The position numbers and the translations under genes were made by a program. A stretch of DNA of 64,000 nucleotides from assembly GCA_009602735.1 (NCBI GenBank), contig WELA01007315.1:388888-452887 (forward strand). Reading direction: 5' to 3'. Source of the stretch: Mesotaenium endlicherianum. Lineage: Eukaryota; Streptophyta; Zygnematophyceae; Zygnematales; Mesotaeniaceae. Shown here one piece after another: positions 31,853-42,916 of this stretch. How positions within the stretch are numbered: the stretch's first letter is position 1; every line of letters starts with the position of its first letter. The notes below the pieces were generated by a model. That model worked only from the letters and a program-made list of their open reading frames with translations, did not search any database and was not told the origin of the DNA.

Positions 31853-32355
31853 TGTAGTGATTTGAGTTATTATATATTAGTTCGCATATATTTTAATGTT
31901 TTCAAATATATTTGGAGTAGTATTGTGTGGAGTCAAGTGTGAATAGGTACTCTAGTAACTTGGTTCATGTCCTTTGAACCTTCCAAGGCATTTTCGAAGT
32001 TAGAGGAAAGACCTAGAAGAACTCCATGTGGCAAAAGTCAGATGTGCCATTTTTAGGTCAAAAGGACATGTGTACATTATTCTAGAAAGAGGTGGCAAGT
32101 TTTGGGATGTGTTGGGTGCCAACACATCAACATACACCTTCCTAGAAATTACTTATGTAGCAAGTATATAAACAAGAGCTAGAACATAGAAAGACATTCC
32201 AGAATCACTCTTGTACTTGCCAAAATCCAGAAATATATTAACTTTCAAGAAGCCATCTCTCTTTCAAGAAGCTACCACTTGTGTTCAAAGATCCTTGTCT
32301 TGAATAGATAAAGTATTCTGTTTTACTAAGTACTTTATCTATCTGTTTCACTACA
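31853..32355 (+). repeat. F 5' LTR
   Basis: 503 bp, TGTAGTGATTT to TTTCACTACA. A TATA-like TATATAA lies at about 32165, a plausible promoter for the genomic RNA. Confidence 0.93.
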
Positions 32356-32368
32356 GTGGTATCGGAGC
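32356..32368 (+). other. F primer binding site
   Basis: GTGGTATCGGAGC directly after the 5' LTR, the same tRNA-iMet-type site as the C and D families. Confidence 0.85.
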
Positions 32369-32392
32369 TAGGCACTTTGGTAGCACAAGAAG

Positions 32393-33673
32393 ATGGCCGA
32401 TCCTCAAGACCAACAGCAAGCTTTCGAAGGAAGCCCTTCCTCTCCAAGACACCCTCCTCCAGCGCCGATGGGAGAGCCCACTCAAGAAAATCTGCAACAA
32501 CAAGAAGCACCACAAGGAGGAGCACACCCTCCTCCAGCGTCGATGGGAGAGCCTACTCAAGGAAATCTGCAACAACAAGAAGCACCACAAGGAGGAGCAC
32601 CGTCAAATCCCGTGGCAGCCGCTATAGCAAAGTTGACCCCACCACAAGGAGTTCCCGCAAATGAGTGGGCAGCCTTCCTAATGACCGTCCACAACCAAGT
32701 GGGCTTGGCCACCTATGAAGCAACCGTGCAAGCGTCAAGAGAAGCTATGGCTGCCATGGTTGCCCCTATTGCGAGCAATGCTCAAAATCCAGCCCCGGCT
32801 CAAGCGCCTCCACAAGAGCCAACGAGAGCAAGGAAACTCATCAAGCCCGGCAAACCCGACACTTTCAACCCCGGGAAAGGTGCCAACCTGAATTTATGGC
32901 TCTACCAAGTGGAGACGTACCTCGCGTTCCTTGAAGTACCCGAGGAGGACTACGTTCCCTTTGCCGTTACCTTACTTAGAGGAGCAGCAACATCATGGTG
33001 GCGTAACTATCAAGCGGCTATATATCAAGCTATGGCGCACCCCATGCTCGGCCAAGAGCCCCCACCATCATATGCAAGATGGGCAGATTTTCGTGAGGCC
33101 CTCAAGAAGCAATTCATGCCCATCAATGCGGAGAAGATTGCCCGAGGAAAGCTCCACCATCTCAAGCAAACGACGTCCGTTCAAGAGTATACATCCAGAT
33201 TTCACGCCCTCACTCTTGAGATCCCCAACATGTCTCTCGAGGAGAAGATTGACCGTTACATCTTTGGCCTCAAACCCAAGGTGGCAAAGGAAGTGGAGTT
33301 ACGCGACTTGACGGACTTCTCAAAGATCATTGAAGTGGCCCAAAAGGTGGATACCTTGGATTTCAAGCACTCCGTGCCTTCATCTTCACGGGTACCGACG
33401 ACGCGGGTGTACGCAGCCCCTTCCACATCCGAATCTGGACCCACACCCATGGAAATCGGAGTTATTAAAAGGGACCCCGCGGCTGCCCGGAAGAGTGGAA
33501 GACCCTCCAATGACACTTATGATGCAAGAAACCAGCAAGGAGTGAAAGCAAGACTCTCCCCGGCTGAAAAAGAAGCTCTCATGACGGCTGGACTATGCTT
33601 CTATTGCAAGGAAAAGGGCCATCGTGCACTTTCATGCCCCAAAAAGTTGTCAAAAAACGGACAGCGCCGGTAG
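32393..33673 (+). CDS. gag: F gag polyprotein
   Basis: 426 residues, from the first ATG after the primer site. The Pro/Gln-rich N-terminus includes two 25-residue direct repeats. The retrotransposon gag core spans about 145-320 ([37 protein letters not shown]). A single CCHC knuckle, [14 protein letters not shown], lies near the C-terminus. The stop TAG at 33671 lies 13 nt after the slippery site, so most ribosomes end here and a fraction continue into pol. Forms the virus-like particle. Confidence 0.93.
   Translation: MADPQDQQQAFEGSPSSPRHPPPAPMGEPTQENLQQQEAPQGGAHPPPASMGEPTQGNLQQQEAPQGGAPSNPVAAAIAKLTPPQGVPANEWAAFLMTVHNQVGLATYEATVQASREAMAAMVAPIASNAQNPAPAQAPPQEPTRARKLIKPGKPDTFNPGKGANLNLWLYQVETYLAFLEVPEEDYVPFAVTLLRGAATSWWRNYQAAIYQAMAHPMLGQEPPPSYARWADFREALKKQFMPINAEKIARGKLHHLKQTTSVQEYTSRFHALTLEIPNMSLEEKIDRYIFGLKPKVAKEVELRDLTDFSKIIEVAQKVDTLDFKHSVPSSSRVPTTRVYAAPSTSESGPTPMEIGVIKRDPAAARKSGRPSNDTYDARNQQGVKARLSPAEKEALMTAGLCFYCKEKGHRALSCPKKLSKNGQRR
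32450..32599 (+). repeat. 75-bp tandem duplication in F gag
   Basis: Two in-frame units, 32450-32524 and 32525-32599, with few substitutions, encoding two [18 protein letters not shown] blocks. Confidence 0.85.
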
Positions 33674-36600
33674 GCCAGGAGCCTACCACCCCAAGACCCA
33701 CTTCACGAGAAGGCAACACGCCAAGTGAGGTGGAGACCCCCGTTGAAGACGACGTTCCAGCCCCAATGAGTTTGAGAGGTTACCTTGGAGGAGAGAAGGT
33801 CCACATCTTGGTGGATAGCGGAGCTCAAGGCAACTTCATTGCTGCAGATTTTGCCACCAAGCACGGTATTACTATGCGAACTCTTGACCACGACGAGGAG
33901 ATTATGATGCCCGATGGATTCTCCTATACTACCCCTTCCAAGAAGACGTACCCCTTGGCACTCTCTATCAAGTCCTTCAAGGATAGAGTAGTGTTCTCCC
34001 CCATGCAATTGGGCAAGTACGACGTCATCCTAGGGACGCCTTGGTTGACCAAGCACAACCCCCAAGTTGATTGGAGGACCGGTACTATCAAGATCAAGAA
34101 TGACATCACTTCAAGAATCTGTATTTTGCGCGCAATCCAGAATATCCAGACCCAAGACATCCAGAAGCCGGCACACGAGATACTATTGTCCGCCCTCCAA
34201 CTCAAGAGACTTGTGAGGAAGGGACACGAGCTTCTTTTGGCCTTGATCACGCCAAAAGACATCAAGAAAGACATCGAGAGTCAAGAAGGCAGCCCCGTTC
34301 CCAAGGAGATACAAGAAGTCTTTGAGGACTACAAAGAAGTGTTCTCCCCGGAATTGCCCAAGGGCCTACCCCCCAAAAGATTCGTAGACCACAAGATAGA
34401 GTTGGAGCCCGGAAGCAAGCCCATCTCTCGGCCTACGTTCAAAATGTCATACACGGAGCTAGACGAAGTCAAGAAGCAAATCAAGGAGCTACTGGAGCAT
34501 GGCTTCATTCGACCTAGCAAGTCGCCATTTGGAGCCCCGGTGCTATTTGTCAAGAAGAAAGATGGTACCTTGAGGATGTGTGTGGACTATCGCGCCCTCA
34601 ACAAGATCACCATCAAGAATCGATACCCGCTGCCGCGCATGGATGAGCTCATGGACCGGCTGGTTGGAGCCAAGTACTTCACGAAGATTGACTTACGGAG
34701 CGGCTACCACCAGATTCGCATCGCAGAACCGGACATAGAGAAGACGGCATTCAGGACAAGATATGGACATTTTGAGTTCATGGTCCTGCCATTTGGACTC
34801 ACCAACGCGCCAGCAACTTTCATGACTATGATGAACACCATATTTCAGCCCATGTTGGACAGATTTGTGGTGGTATTCATCGATGACATCCTTATCTACA
34901 GCAAGACCCTTGAAGAGCATGCGAGACACTTGAAAGAAGTCCTTGAAGTATTGAAGCAAAACAAGCTGTTTGCGAAGGAGTCAAAATGCGAGTTTGCCAA
35001 ACAAGAAGTGGAGTTCCTAGGTCTCCACGTGACTGCTGATGGCATCAAGATAGACCCCAAGAAGACCACGGTGGTGGAGGAATGGCCAACCCCCACGACC
35101 AAGAAAGAACTCCAGTCATTCTTGGGATTTGCCAATTGGTACAGAAAATTCATCCAAGGCTTCTCGCACATAGCAGCCCCCCTGACAGATCTACTCAAGA
35201 AGGACAGGCTATATACATGGACCGAGAAAGAGGAAGAGGCATTTCAAGAGTTAAAGCGAAGATTGACCACATCCCCGGTGCTCACACTCCCAAGTCCAAA
35301 CCCAGATTGGCCCTTCCACGTCATCACCGATGCATCTTCCTATGCAATAGGAGCAATCCTGCTTCAAGACCAAGGCAAGGGACTGCAGCCCATCGCCTAC
35401 GAGTCAAGGAAGCTAAATCCAGCCGAGCAAAATTATACAACCACGGAGCGAGAGGCATTGGCGATTGTACATGCCTTGAAGGTTTGGCGCTGCTACGTTG
35501 AAGGACGCAAAGTACTGGTCACCACGGACCACGAGGCGTTAAAGCACCTCCAGACGCAGCCGTATCTCTCAAGGAGACAAGCAAGATGGAGCGGATACTT
35601 GCAACAATACAACATCACGATTCAGTACCAGCCCGGCAAGACAAACCCGGCTGACCCCCTCTCAAGACTGCAATTAAATGCAGTGATGGTATCCCTGAAG
35701 ACAGATCTGGAAGCTCGATTTTCAGCCGCCTATGAAAGAGACCCTTACTACAAGAACGGAGAAGCAGCCTTGGACCCATGCAAGAAGCAAGAAGGCAATT
35801 ATTGGGTGAGGCAAGATACGGGCCAGAGATGTGTTCCTAATGACTTAGACCTCCGGCTCTTGCTTCTACGAGAAGCACACGACAACCCTCTTGGAGGACA
35901 CTTTGGAATCCTAAGGACCACGGGCGTTCTAGCTAGGACTTATTGTTGGCCAGGCATGTCTAAGCAAGTCAAGGAGTACTGCAGGAGCTGTGACACATGC
36001 CAAAGAATCAAGCCATCATCGCAAAAGGCGGGAGGACTCCTCCAACCACTACCAATCCCCGAAAGACAATGGACGGACATCTCAATGGACCTTATCGTGG
36101 ACTTGCCCGTGACACCTCGAGGCCATAATGCAATACTCACGGTGGTGGACAGACTTACCAAGATGGCTCATTTTATTCCCACGACGACTAAGGCTACAGC
36201 ACCACAACTTGCAAGACTCATCTTTGACAACATCTTCCGACTCCATGGACTACCATCAAGAATTGTGTCAGATAGAGATCCAAGATTCACAAGCCATTTC
36301 TGGAAAAATCTCTTCAAGAACTTGGGTACATCGCTGGATATGTCTACTGCCTACCACCCACAATCAGATGGGCAAACCGAGCGTATGAATCGTACCCTAA
36401 AGACCTCTCTAAAGGCCTACGTGTCTACCCTCGAGCAAGACTGGGACATGTACTTGACCCCCCTCGAGTTTGCCTACAACAACACTACGCAGGCCTCTAC
36501 CCAAGAGTCCCCATTCTTCCTCAACTATGGCTTCCATCCGACCACGCCACTGAGCTTCACGGCTGGCCATGATGAAGTACCTGCAGCCACAGATTTTATG

Positions 36601-37260
36601 GAGACATTAGAAGCAGCCCTTACAGCAGCGAAGAAAGCTCTACAACACGCGCAAGATGCTCAAGCAAGAGTGGCGAACAGATCCAGAAGAGAAATTACGT
36701 ACAGAGTGGGTGACAACGTGTTACTATCATCCAAGAACATTTCCCTGAACAACAGGCCTGCCGGCAGCAAGTTCTCTCCCAAGTATTTGGGACCCTTCAA
36801 GATTATCCAGCAAGTCAACCCCGTTGCTTTCAAGCTAGAACTTCCCCAGACTATGCACATCGACCCCGTATTCCACGCTTCCCTCTTCAAGCCATATGTG
36901 CAACCCGACAACAAGTTCCCAGGACGTGTGACAACCCCACCAGCCCCAACAATAGTGGATGATCATTTGGAGTACGAAGTGGAAGACATAGTGGCTATGA
37001 GAAATTTCAGGAGACAGCAGCAATACTTGATCAAGTGGAAAGGATATCCAGATTCGGAGAATAGTTGGGTGGCGGCGCACTACCTTGACAAAGTTCAGAG
37101 AAAGTTGAAGCGCTTCCATGCCGCCAACCCCCATCTTGGACCAGCCCCAAGTCTCTCTACTAGAAGCCCGAAGACTTCAGGGAGGCAGCCTGCCACCATC
37201 AAGAAGCAGCAGAAGACCCCTTGGAGGCAGCCTGCAAGAACAAGAAAGAGGAAAAATTGA
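33595..37260 (+). CDS. pol: F pol polyprotein: protease, RT, RNase H, integrase, chromodomain
   Basis: Open for 1221 codons; the true entry is by frameshift at 33658. Numbering from 33595: protease [11 protein letters not shown] (about 70-80); RT about 240-480 with MCVDYRALN and [11 protein letters not shown]; RNase H about 570-690 with [15 protein letters not shown] and TTDHEAL; integrase zinc finger (GGHFG to CDTCQR, about 765-805) and DDE core ([17 protein letters not shown]); and a chromodomain at about 1125-1175 ([16 protein letters not shown]) that may steer integration to methylated histone H3. A basic tail with a GRQPAT/WRQPAR duplication ends the protein. All catalytic residues looked for are present. 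Confidence 0.95.
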   Translation: MLLLQGKGPSCTFMPQKVVKKRTAPVGQEPTTPRPTSREGNTPSEVETPVEDDVPAPMSLRGYLGGEKVHILVDSGAQGNFIAADFATKHGITMRTLDHDEEIMMPDGFSYTTPSKKTYPLALSIKSFKDRVVFSPMQLGKYDVILGTPWLTKHNPQVDWRTGTIKIKNDITSRICILRAIQNIQTQDIQKPAHEILLSALQLKRLVRKGHELLLALITPKDIKKDIESQEGSPVPKEIQEVFEDYKEVFSPELPKGLPPKRFVDHKIELEPGSKPISRPTFKMSYTELDEVKKQIKELLEHGFIRPSKSPFGAPVLFVKKKDGTLRMCVDYRALNKITIKNRYPLPRMDELMDRLVGAKYFTKIDLRSGYHQIRIAEPDIEKTAFRTRYGHFEFMVLPFGLTNAPATFMTMMNTIFQPMLDRFVVVFIDDILIYSKTLEEHARHLKEVLEVLKQNKLFAKESKCEFAKQEVEFLGLHVTADGIKIDPKKTTVVEEWPTPTTKKELQSFLGFANWYRKFIQGFSHIAAPLTDLLKKDRLYTWTEKEEEAFQELKRRLTTSPVLTLPSPNPDWPFHVITDASSYAIGAILLQDQGKGLQPIAYESRKLNPAEQNYTTTEREALAIVHALKVWRCYVEGRKVLVTTDHEALKHLQTQPYLSRRQARWSGYLQQYNITIQYQPGKTNPADPLSRLQLNAVMVSLKTDLEARFSAAYERDPYYKNGEAALDPCKKQEGNYWVRQDTGQRCVPNDLDLRLLLLREAHDNPLGGHFGILRTTGVLARTYCWPGMSKQVKEYCRSCDTCQRIKPSSQKAGGLLQPLPIPERQWTDISMDLIVDLPVTPRGHNAILTVVDRLTKMAHFIPTTTKATAPQLARLIFDNIFRLHGLPSRIVSDRDPRFTSHFWKNLFKNLGTSLDMSTAYHPQSDGQTERMNRTLKTSLKAYVSTLEQDWDMYLTPLEFAYNNTTQASTQESPFFLNYGFHPTTPLSFTAGHDEVPAATDFMETLEAALTAAKKALQHAQDAQARVANRSRREITYRVGDNVLLSSKNISLNNRPAGSKFSPKYLGPFKIIQQVNPVAFKLELPQTMHIDPVFHASLFKPYVQPDNKFPGRVTTPPAPTIVDDHLEYEVEDIVAMRNFRRQQQYLIKWKGYPDSENSWVAAHYLDKVQRKLKRFHAANPHLGPAPSLSTRSPKTSGRQPATIKKQQKTPWRQPARTRKRKN
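33652..33687 (+). promoter_or_regulatory. -1 ribosomal frameshift signal, F gag-pol
   Basis: The heptamer A AAA AAC (33652-33658) is in gag frame. After a 10-nt spacer there is a perfect 7-bp stem, GGTAGGC (33669-33675) with GCCTACC (33681-33687) and loop CAGGA. The gag stop lies inside the 5' arm. Slippage by -1 enters pol at 33658. Confidence 0.8.
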
Positions 37261-38019
37261 CATTAGACACTCTTCTCTTCTCGCAGTTTCTGGACAGAAA
37301 ACTAAAACTGCTACTGGTAATAGGTCTCTGCATAATAAATTCTGAAAATTTACCTGGCTGTAGTCCATGAGTAGCCGGTCATTTAGAGTCCAAGTTTGCT
37401 CAATTTGGAGCACTGGTGAGAGAGATATGATGCTCTAAGTAGAAGGGGGTCAGGCTGCTGGCATTGTTAGGACAGAATATGCCTTCTGACATTGTGCCTT
37501 CCCCTGAACTTGGAATGCTCTGAAACTCAAGACTCTGGTAGAACATCTTACAGCGCCCAGTTTGAGACTTAGTTTGCAGAATTTGGAGAAGTATAGAAGG
37601 ACTTATGATTTTCAGAAGTTTCTGCACAGATTTGGAGGAGTGCCTACTCTCTCAGCTCTCAACGACACTCCAGAAATGAGAATGCTCTCAAATTTGGTGA
37701 CCCGGTAGAGTTCTCCGACGCGGTCCGTCTGGCACTCGAATTTTCAGATTTGGAGCAGTTCTGTGGCCGCTATGAATTTTTGAATTCGTGGCAGATTCTG
37801 GGCCAACTTGTACAATTTTCTTTATCATTAAGGAGTAGGCTAGCCAATAAGGTCACACCACCTACGACCTTGCCTAGTCTACCTTACATGTGTAGCACCT
37901 GACTTGGCGCCTTTGACTAGTCCTCTTCACATGTGTGGCATCTGACTTGAAACTGTTGACTAGTTTGCTCCACATGTGTAAGACCTGACTTGACGCGCCG
38001 AGACGTCGCTTTTTCTATC
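37261..38019 (+). other. F 3' untranslated region
   Basis: About 760 bp with no ORF of note, between the pol stop and the polypurine tract. The last part is repetitive (37886-37996). Confidence 0.7.
37886..37996 (+). repeat. Three 43-bp imperfect tandem repeats in F 3' UTR
   Basis: Units start at 37886, 37929 and 37972 with ACATGTG, each containing YCTGACTTG; exact spacing is 43 bp. Confidence 0.8.
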
Positions 38020-38029
38020 GGGGGGGTGA
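38020..38029 (+). other. F polypurine tract
   Basis: GGGGGGGTGA directly before the 3' LTR start TGTAGTGATTT. Confidence 0.75.
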
Positions 38030-38532
38030 TGTAGTGATTTGAGTTATTATATATTAGTTTGCATATATTTTAATGTTTTCAAATATATTTGGAGTAGTAT
38101 TGTGTGGAGTCAAGTGTGAATAGGTACTCTAGTAACTTGGTTCATGTCCTTTGAACCTTCCAAGGCATTTTCGAAGTTAGAGGAAAGACCTAGAAGAACT
38201 CCATGTGGCAAAAGTCAGATGTGCCATTTTTAGGTCAAAAGGACATGTGTACATTATTCTAGAAAGAGGTGGCAAGTTTTGGGATGTGTTGGGTGCCAAC
38301 ACATCAACATACACCTTCCTAGAAATTACTTATGTAGCAAGTATATAAACAAGAGCTAGAACATAGAAAGACATTCCAGAATCACTCTTGTACTTGCCAA
38401 AATCCAGAAATATATTAACTTTCAAGAAGCCATCTCTCTTTCAAGAAGCTACCACTTGTGTTCAAAGATCCTTGTCTTGAATAGATAAAGTATTCTGTTT
38501 TACTAAGTACTTTATCTATCTGTTTCACTACA
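38030..38532 (+). repeat. F 3' LTR
   Basis: 503 bp, essentially identical to 31853-32355; followed by the TTACC duplication. Confidence 0.93.
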
Positions 38533-39261
38533 TTACCCCAAATCCAGTTTGCGATCAACAGTGCGGTGCACGCGTCAACGGGCAAGATTCCTTTTGAACT
38601 AAGCCTGGGTAGAGTCCCTAAGTCTCCTTTAGATGTCCTAGGGGAGTCTTTAACTCACCCTAAAGGGATAGACAATTCGATCTCCCTCCAGTTAACTCAG
38701 GAGTTTGCTGACACCCTGTCAGAAGTACAGCACAACCTGCACAAAGCCCAAGAAAACCAACAAAAGTACGCTAATCAGTACCGTCGAGAACTGACATTTT
38801 CTAAGGGCGATTTGGTCAAAATATATTCTCAGCACCTGTACCACCCTGGTGTGGTCAAGAAAAAGCTTGGTCCTGTCTGGGTCGGTCCATATTCGGTGGT
38901 GCGTCGTGTCGGTCAGAACGCTTACAAACTATACATGTCAGCAGAATACAAGGATCACCCAGTCTTTAACGTTTCCTTCCTTGAACCATACAACAAAGGG
39001 GACACACTGTTCACAGGTCGGTTACCTGTCCAACCGGGATCGGTCCCCGCTGTCCGGGACGGTGACCCTGAGGAATATGAGGTTGAGGAGATTTTAGACG
39101 CGCGCTCGATCCGTCGATCGTCTAAATATGTCATGAAGTACCTCATTCGATGGAAGGGTTACGATGCCTGTGGGGACACTTGGGAATTTAAGGACCATTT
39201 GACCAATGCCAAAGGGGCGTTGAAACGGTTCCACCTTCGGGCGATTGGAGCCCCTCCATAA
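38533..39261 (+). pseudogene. pol: C2 pol, part 2: integrase C-terminus and chromodomain
   Basis: The frame resumes after F at LPQIQFAINSAVHAST and is open to 39261, ending with a chromodomain (YEVEEILDARSIRRSSKY, then YLIRWKGYDACGDTWEF). It is intact in itself but separated from the rest of pol by F. Confidence 0.88.
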
Positions 39262-39667
39262 TTGTTAATTTCAGTTGACACGGGAAGGGGACAGGCGGTC
39301 CTGTCTCCATTTAACTTGGAGGGGAAAATATATGACAGTTAGTGTGCGAGAGCGAAAAAGGGACAGTTATGTGAACCCTAAGTGTCCGCAAAGTAACAGA
39401 TGGGACGGTTATGTGAATCCTAAGTATCAGCATAGTGACATAGGGGACGGCCTGGCCCACATAAAGCACCTATAGCTGAAGGAATAAGGGCCTCGCAAAG
39501 CAATACATCACTTAACACACCTGAAAACACATTCATACGTTTATGTCTAGCGCACCGCAACTACGTCAACTCCTAGCAATCACCCTGTAAGGTAAACAGG
39601 AACAAATACACCATACTAATACGAACCTACTCCCTTCCTGCAACTCCTATGACAAAGGTCGATATCC

Positions 39668-39698
39668 TACTAACTCGTGCCCTGGTTACATGTGCAGA
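39668..39698 (+). promoter_or_regulatory. Predicted branch point and 3' splice site before C2 ORF3
   Basis: TACTAAC (39668-39674) lies 23 nt before TGTGCAG (ends 39697). The ATG follows at 39699. C3 has the same sequence; C1 has a diverged but equivalent version. Confidence 0.5.
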
Positions 39699-41374
39699 AT
39701 GGCTCCACCACACAAAAGGAGGACAGAAAGCGCAAGGCACAAGAAACCAGGAGGACAATGGAGCAATACCAGAAGGAGCTGGCGAGAACGTCCCTCACCA
39801 GGAGAGAACAAGAAAGGGTCCGCAAACAACAAGAGGCGACAGAAGAAGCACAGAGGAAGAAGGATCAGGAAGCGGAATACCTCAGGAAAGCTGAGGAGGA
39901 GAGACAGAAGAAACAACAAGAAGAAGCGGCAGCGGCAGAGGAGGAGAGAAGGAAAAAGGCTGAAGCGGAGAGGCAGAAGAGCTTGGCCACTCACAAGTAT
40001 ACTGTGGTGGGTGGCCAAAACTTTGATAACCTGAAGGAAGCATTGCTGGCAGCCCAGGAGAACAACAAGCTGGAACAGACAACACTGCTACAGAGGGAAG
40101 GAGTTGCAGCACTGGATAGGTACATCGAGACACACACTGGTGTGGTCCTCTACGAAGATTATGCCAAGATGGTGGGCTATACAGCAGAGCAGGCCCGGTA
40201 CTTTGCAAATGATTCAGAGGACAAGCAGGTCCCAATACCGGGAATAGTGGGAGATCAGAGACTCATCAGGATGGTGAGCATGCCGCTCGATAGCTTTAAG
40301 GATACAGTATTCTACCTCACACTACTGCCAGCTTACAATGAGGTTGAGAGAAGGAGCTGGAAGTACTTGGCCAGGGAAGCAGGACAGCAGATGTTCTCTC
40401 CCCACTGGTTCCCGTGTAAACTGAGGAAGGGGGAGCATGGACCCCAGTACTACCAGCAGCCAACAGATTGGAGGTGGATGACCGTCACAAACAAGAAGCA
40501 GGAGTGTGACCGAGCCCAACCGGATGACTTCCACTATGGCCTAGACGGCTATCTCATCCTACCACCTCACATTGCCCCTTGGGACCCCAGGCTGAATGGC
40601 TGCCTGAGCAATATGAATCCAGAGACCAAAGAGCACAGGAGAAGGGGGAGAGACTACTTCTCTAAGGGAAAGCATGTCTTTGTCAAATGGGCGAAGAATA
40701 CAGGCCGGATAGATACCAGCAGGCTGAAGGCCAAGCAACCTCCAGCGCGCCCTAAGAAAGGGAGGTCAATAGACTACTCCATTTCTACCAGGGAGCAAGA
40801 TGACTTAGTGGACGAGACTCCTACTCTCTCAGAGGAGGAGGATGAGGAGGATGAGAAAGAAGAACAAGGCAGAGGAGAAGCATCAGGAGCAGGTACTCAG
40901 GATACCCAGGGTTAGGCAGGGGCACTTCCTAAGGAACCAAGATCAGGTATATGGAACGTGATCTCGGTCATGGAGGCAACTATACCCCGCACTTGCTCCC
41001 CCAGCCCACCTGCCCAAGCAGGGGAAGAAGCTGATCTGACTGTACTTGGCCGCAGACACAGGCAGAAATCCCCAGAGGACAGGGGTGCCAGAAGAGGGAC
41101 ACGCGGGGTGGCCAGAGGTATGCCGGCCTCCCCCTCCGCTCAGGGCCATGTACCTCTTGCCAATGTATTTCAGCATCCTACTGGAATACCTGTCTATGTG
41201 GGGATCAACACCCAAGTGGGTGAAGAGCAGGCTACCATCCTTCTTTCTCCTCGAGGTCCAACTTTAGAACAAACGGGGTTCTTTAGAAGGCCAGTTGACA
41301 GACCTAGAGGGCTGTCCAGATCTAGGTCCAGATCTCAGTCTTCTGATCCTGAAGCCCCAGGAACCACCCCCTAG
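39677..41374 (+). pseudogene. ORF3 of C2 (one TAG and an early frameshift)
   Basis: Homologue of C1 ORF3 with the same plan: Lys/Glu/Gln coiled coil, conserved core (YNEVERRSWKYLA, QPTDWRWMT, LPPHIAPWDPRL, YFSKGKH), acidic tract, Ser/Arg tail. The ATG at 39699 is out of frame because one base is missing near 39707 relative to C3; the long frame is open from about 39677. The TAG at 40913-40915 replaces the Gln found in C3, and the frame then continues to 41374. The C2 and C3 versions are nearly identical; both differ strongly from C1. Function unknown. Confidence 0.75.
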
Positions 41375-41451
41375 GTGACAGGCTGAAGAGGTAGTCAGTA
41401 GGGGAGGCTGGTCAGGTTCAGTCCCCTTATTTAAAACTTCTGCAGTTTAAT

Positions 41452-41486
41452 GTTGTCGAGGCGACAACAAGTTAAGTTGGAGGGAT
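41452..41486 (+). other. C2 pre-PPT hairpin and polypurine tract
   Basis: GTTGTCG-AGG-CGACAAC (41452-41468), then AAGTTAAGTTGGAGGGAT and the LTR start TGTAATAAATC at 41487. Confidence 0.75.
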
Positions 41487-42084
41487 TGTAATAAATCAGT
41501 ATATTCGTAGATATAATATTAGTTATTAAAGTTCAGTCTACTGAGCATTAGTTAATAATCAATCTGCTGGACTTCGAATTTAATATCAGTTTAATGACTT
41601 AGCCGGAAGCAGCAGGCTGAAGTCAACTTAAGTCAGCTTGCTGACACATTCTTTGACAGTTAGCTGACTTCCGTACTCGGTAGCAGCGAACTGCCTCGAT
41701 ATGCATCTAAGTGTGATATGCTAGATGAATGGCCAGATGACATCCCTATGATGGATGGCGATTCGGGATGATGGGAGATGGCGGTGGATTTGGTTAACCG
41801 AGGTCCTACCAACGTGGTTAACTCCCGGGTAGGCGGTGCCATCGCACTGGCCGTTGAACAGTAAACTCATTCCATGTACATATGCTAGGCATTGCTCTCG
41901 AGTTCGGCATTCAGAAACGAGGCCAACTCTCTTGTACAGCTTACTGAGAGAGATCTGAATCCAAGGCGAGAAGCCATTGATACGCACTGTCTTCTAACCT
42001 TGCATATGTATGAGGTTACTGATTGCATGATTGATGCTAGTCTACTCGCATTTGACTTACGAGTATTGTCCACTGCTAGTGTGT
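41487..42084 (+). repeat. C2 3' LTR, first part
   Basis: Matches the C2 5' LTR until C3 interrupts at 42085. The antisense ORF is at 41987-41721 on minus. Confidence 0.9.
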
Positions 42085-42803
42085 TGAAATGAATCGACTT
42101 ACCAAATAAGCGAATAACAATTAATAAAGATCTTTATATCAGCAAGTAATCTTTATGGTATTTTTCGTTAACTGGTTAAACGGCAAAGGACAACACACTA
42201 GCAGTGAATAATACTCGTAAGTCAAATGCGAGTAAACTAGCATCAATAATGCAAATCAGTAAACTCATACATAAGCAAGGTTAGAAGACAGTGCGTATCA
42301 ATGGCTTCTCGCCTTGGATTCAGATCTCTCTCAGTAAGCTGTACAAGAGAGTTGGCCTCGTTTCCGAATGCCGAACTCGAGAGCAATGCCTTGCATATGT
42401 ACATGGAATGAGTTTACTGTTCAACGGTCAGTGCGATGGCACCGCCTACCCGGGAGTTAACCACGTTGGTAGGACCTCGGTTAACCAAATCCACCGCCAT
42501 CTCCCATCATCCCGAATAGCCATCCATCATAGGGATGTCATCTGGCCATTCATCTAGCATACCACACATCATGCATATCGAGGCAGTTTGCTGCTACCGA
42601 GTACGGAAGTCAGCTGGCTGTCAAAGAATGGATCAGCAAGCTGACTTATGTGGACTTCAGCCTGCTGCTTCCGGCTGAGTCATTAAACTGATAATTATGT
42701 AAAGTCCAGCAGACTGACTAGCAACTAAAGTTCAGCAGGCTGAACTTAATTAACTATTATATTTAAATGAATATTATATCCACTAATATACTGATTCATT
42801 ACA
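42085..42803 (-). repeat. C3 3' LTR
   Basis: 719 bp, partner of 50320-51039; antisense 88-codon ORF at 42291-42557 on plus. Confidence 0.9.
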
Positions 42804-42839
42804 ATCCCTCCAACATAACTTGTTGTCGCCTCAACGACA
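42804..42839 (-). other. C3 pre-PPT hairpin (altered) and polypurine tract
   Basis: On minus, TGTCG and CGACAAC arms around a lengthened loop (42839-42822), then TTATGTTGGAGGGAT before the LTR. The extra bases weaken the stem relative to the other copies. Confidence 0.6.
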
Positions 42840-42916
42840 TTAAACTGCAAAAGCCTTAAATAAAGGAACTGACCTTGACCAGCCTCCTCTACTGACTGTC
42901 TTTTCAGCCTGTCACT

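Larger units (their letters stand above)
31853..38532 (+). mobile_element. F: intact, very young Ty3/gypsy chromovirus
   Basis: 6.68 kb, flanked by TTACC (31848-31852 and 38533-38537), inside the C2 integrase. The 503-bp LTRs differ at one position that I can see (C/T near 31883/38060). gag and pol are open and joined by a canonical -1 frameshift signal. Primer site and polypurine tract are intact. It is the only element here that looks able to move. Confidence 0.95.
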
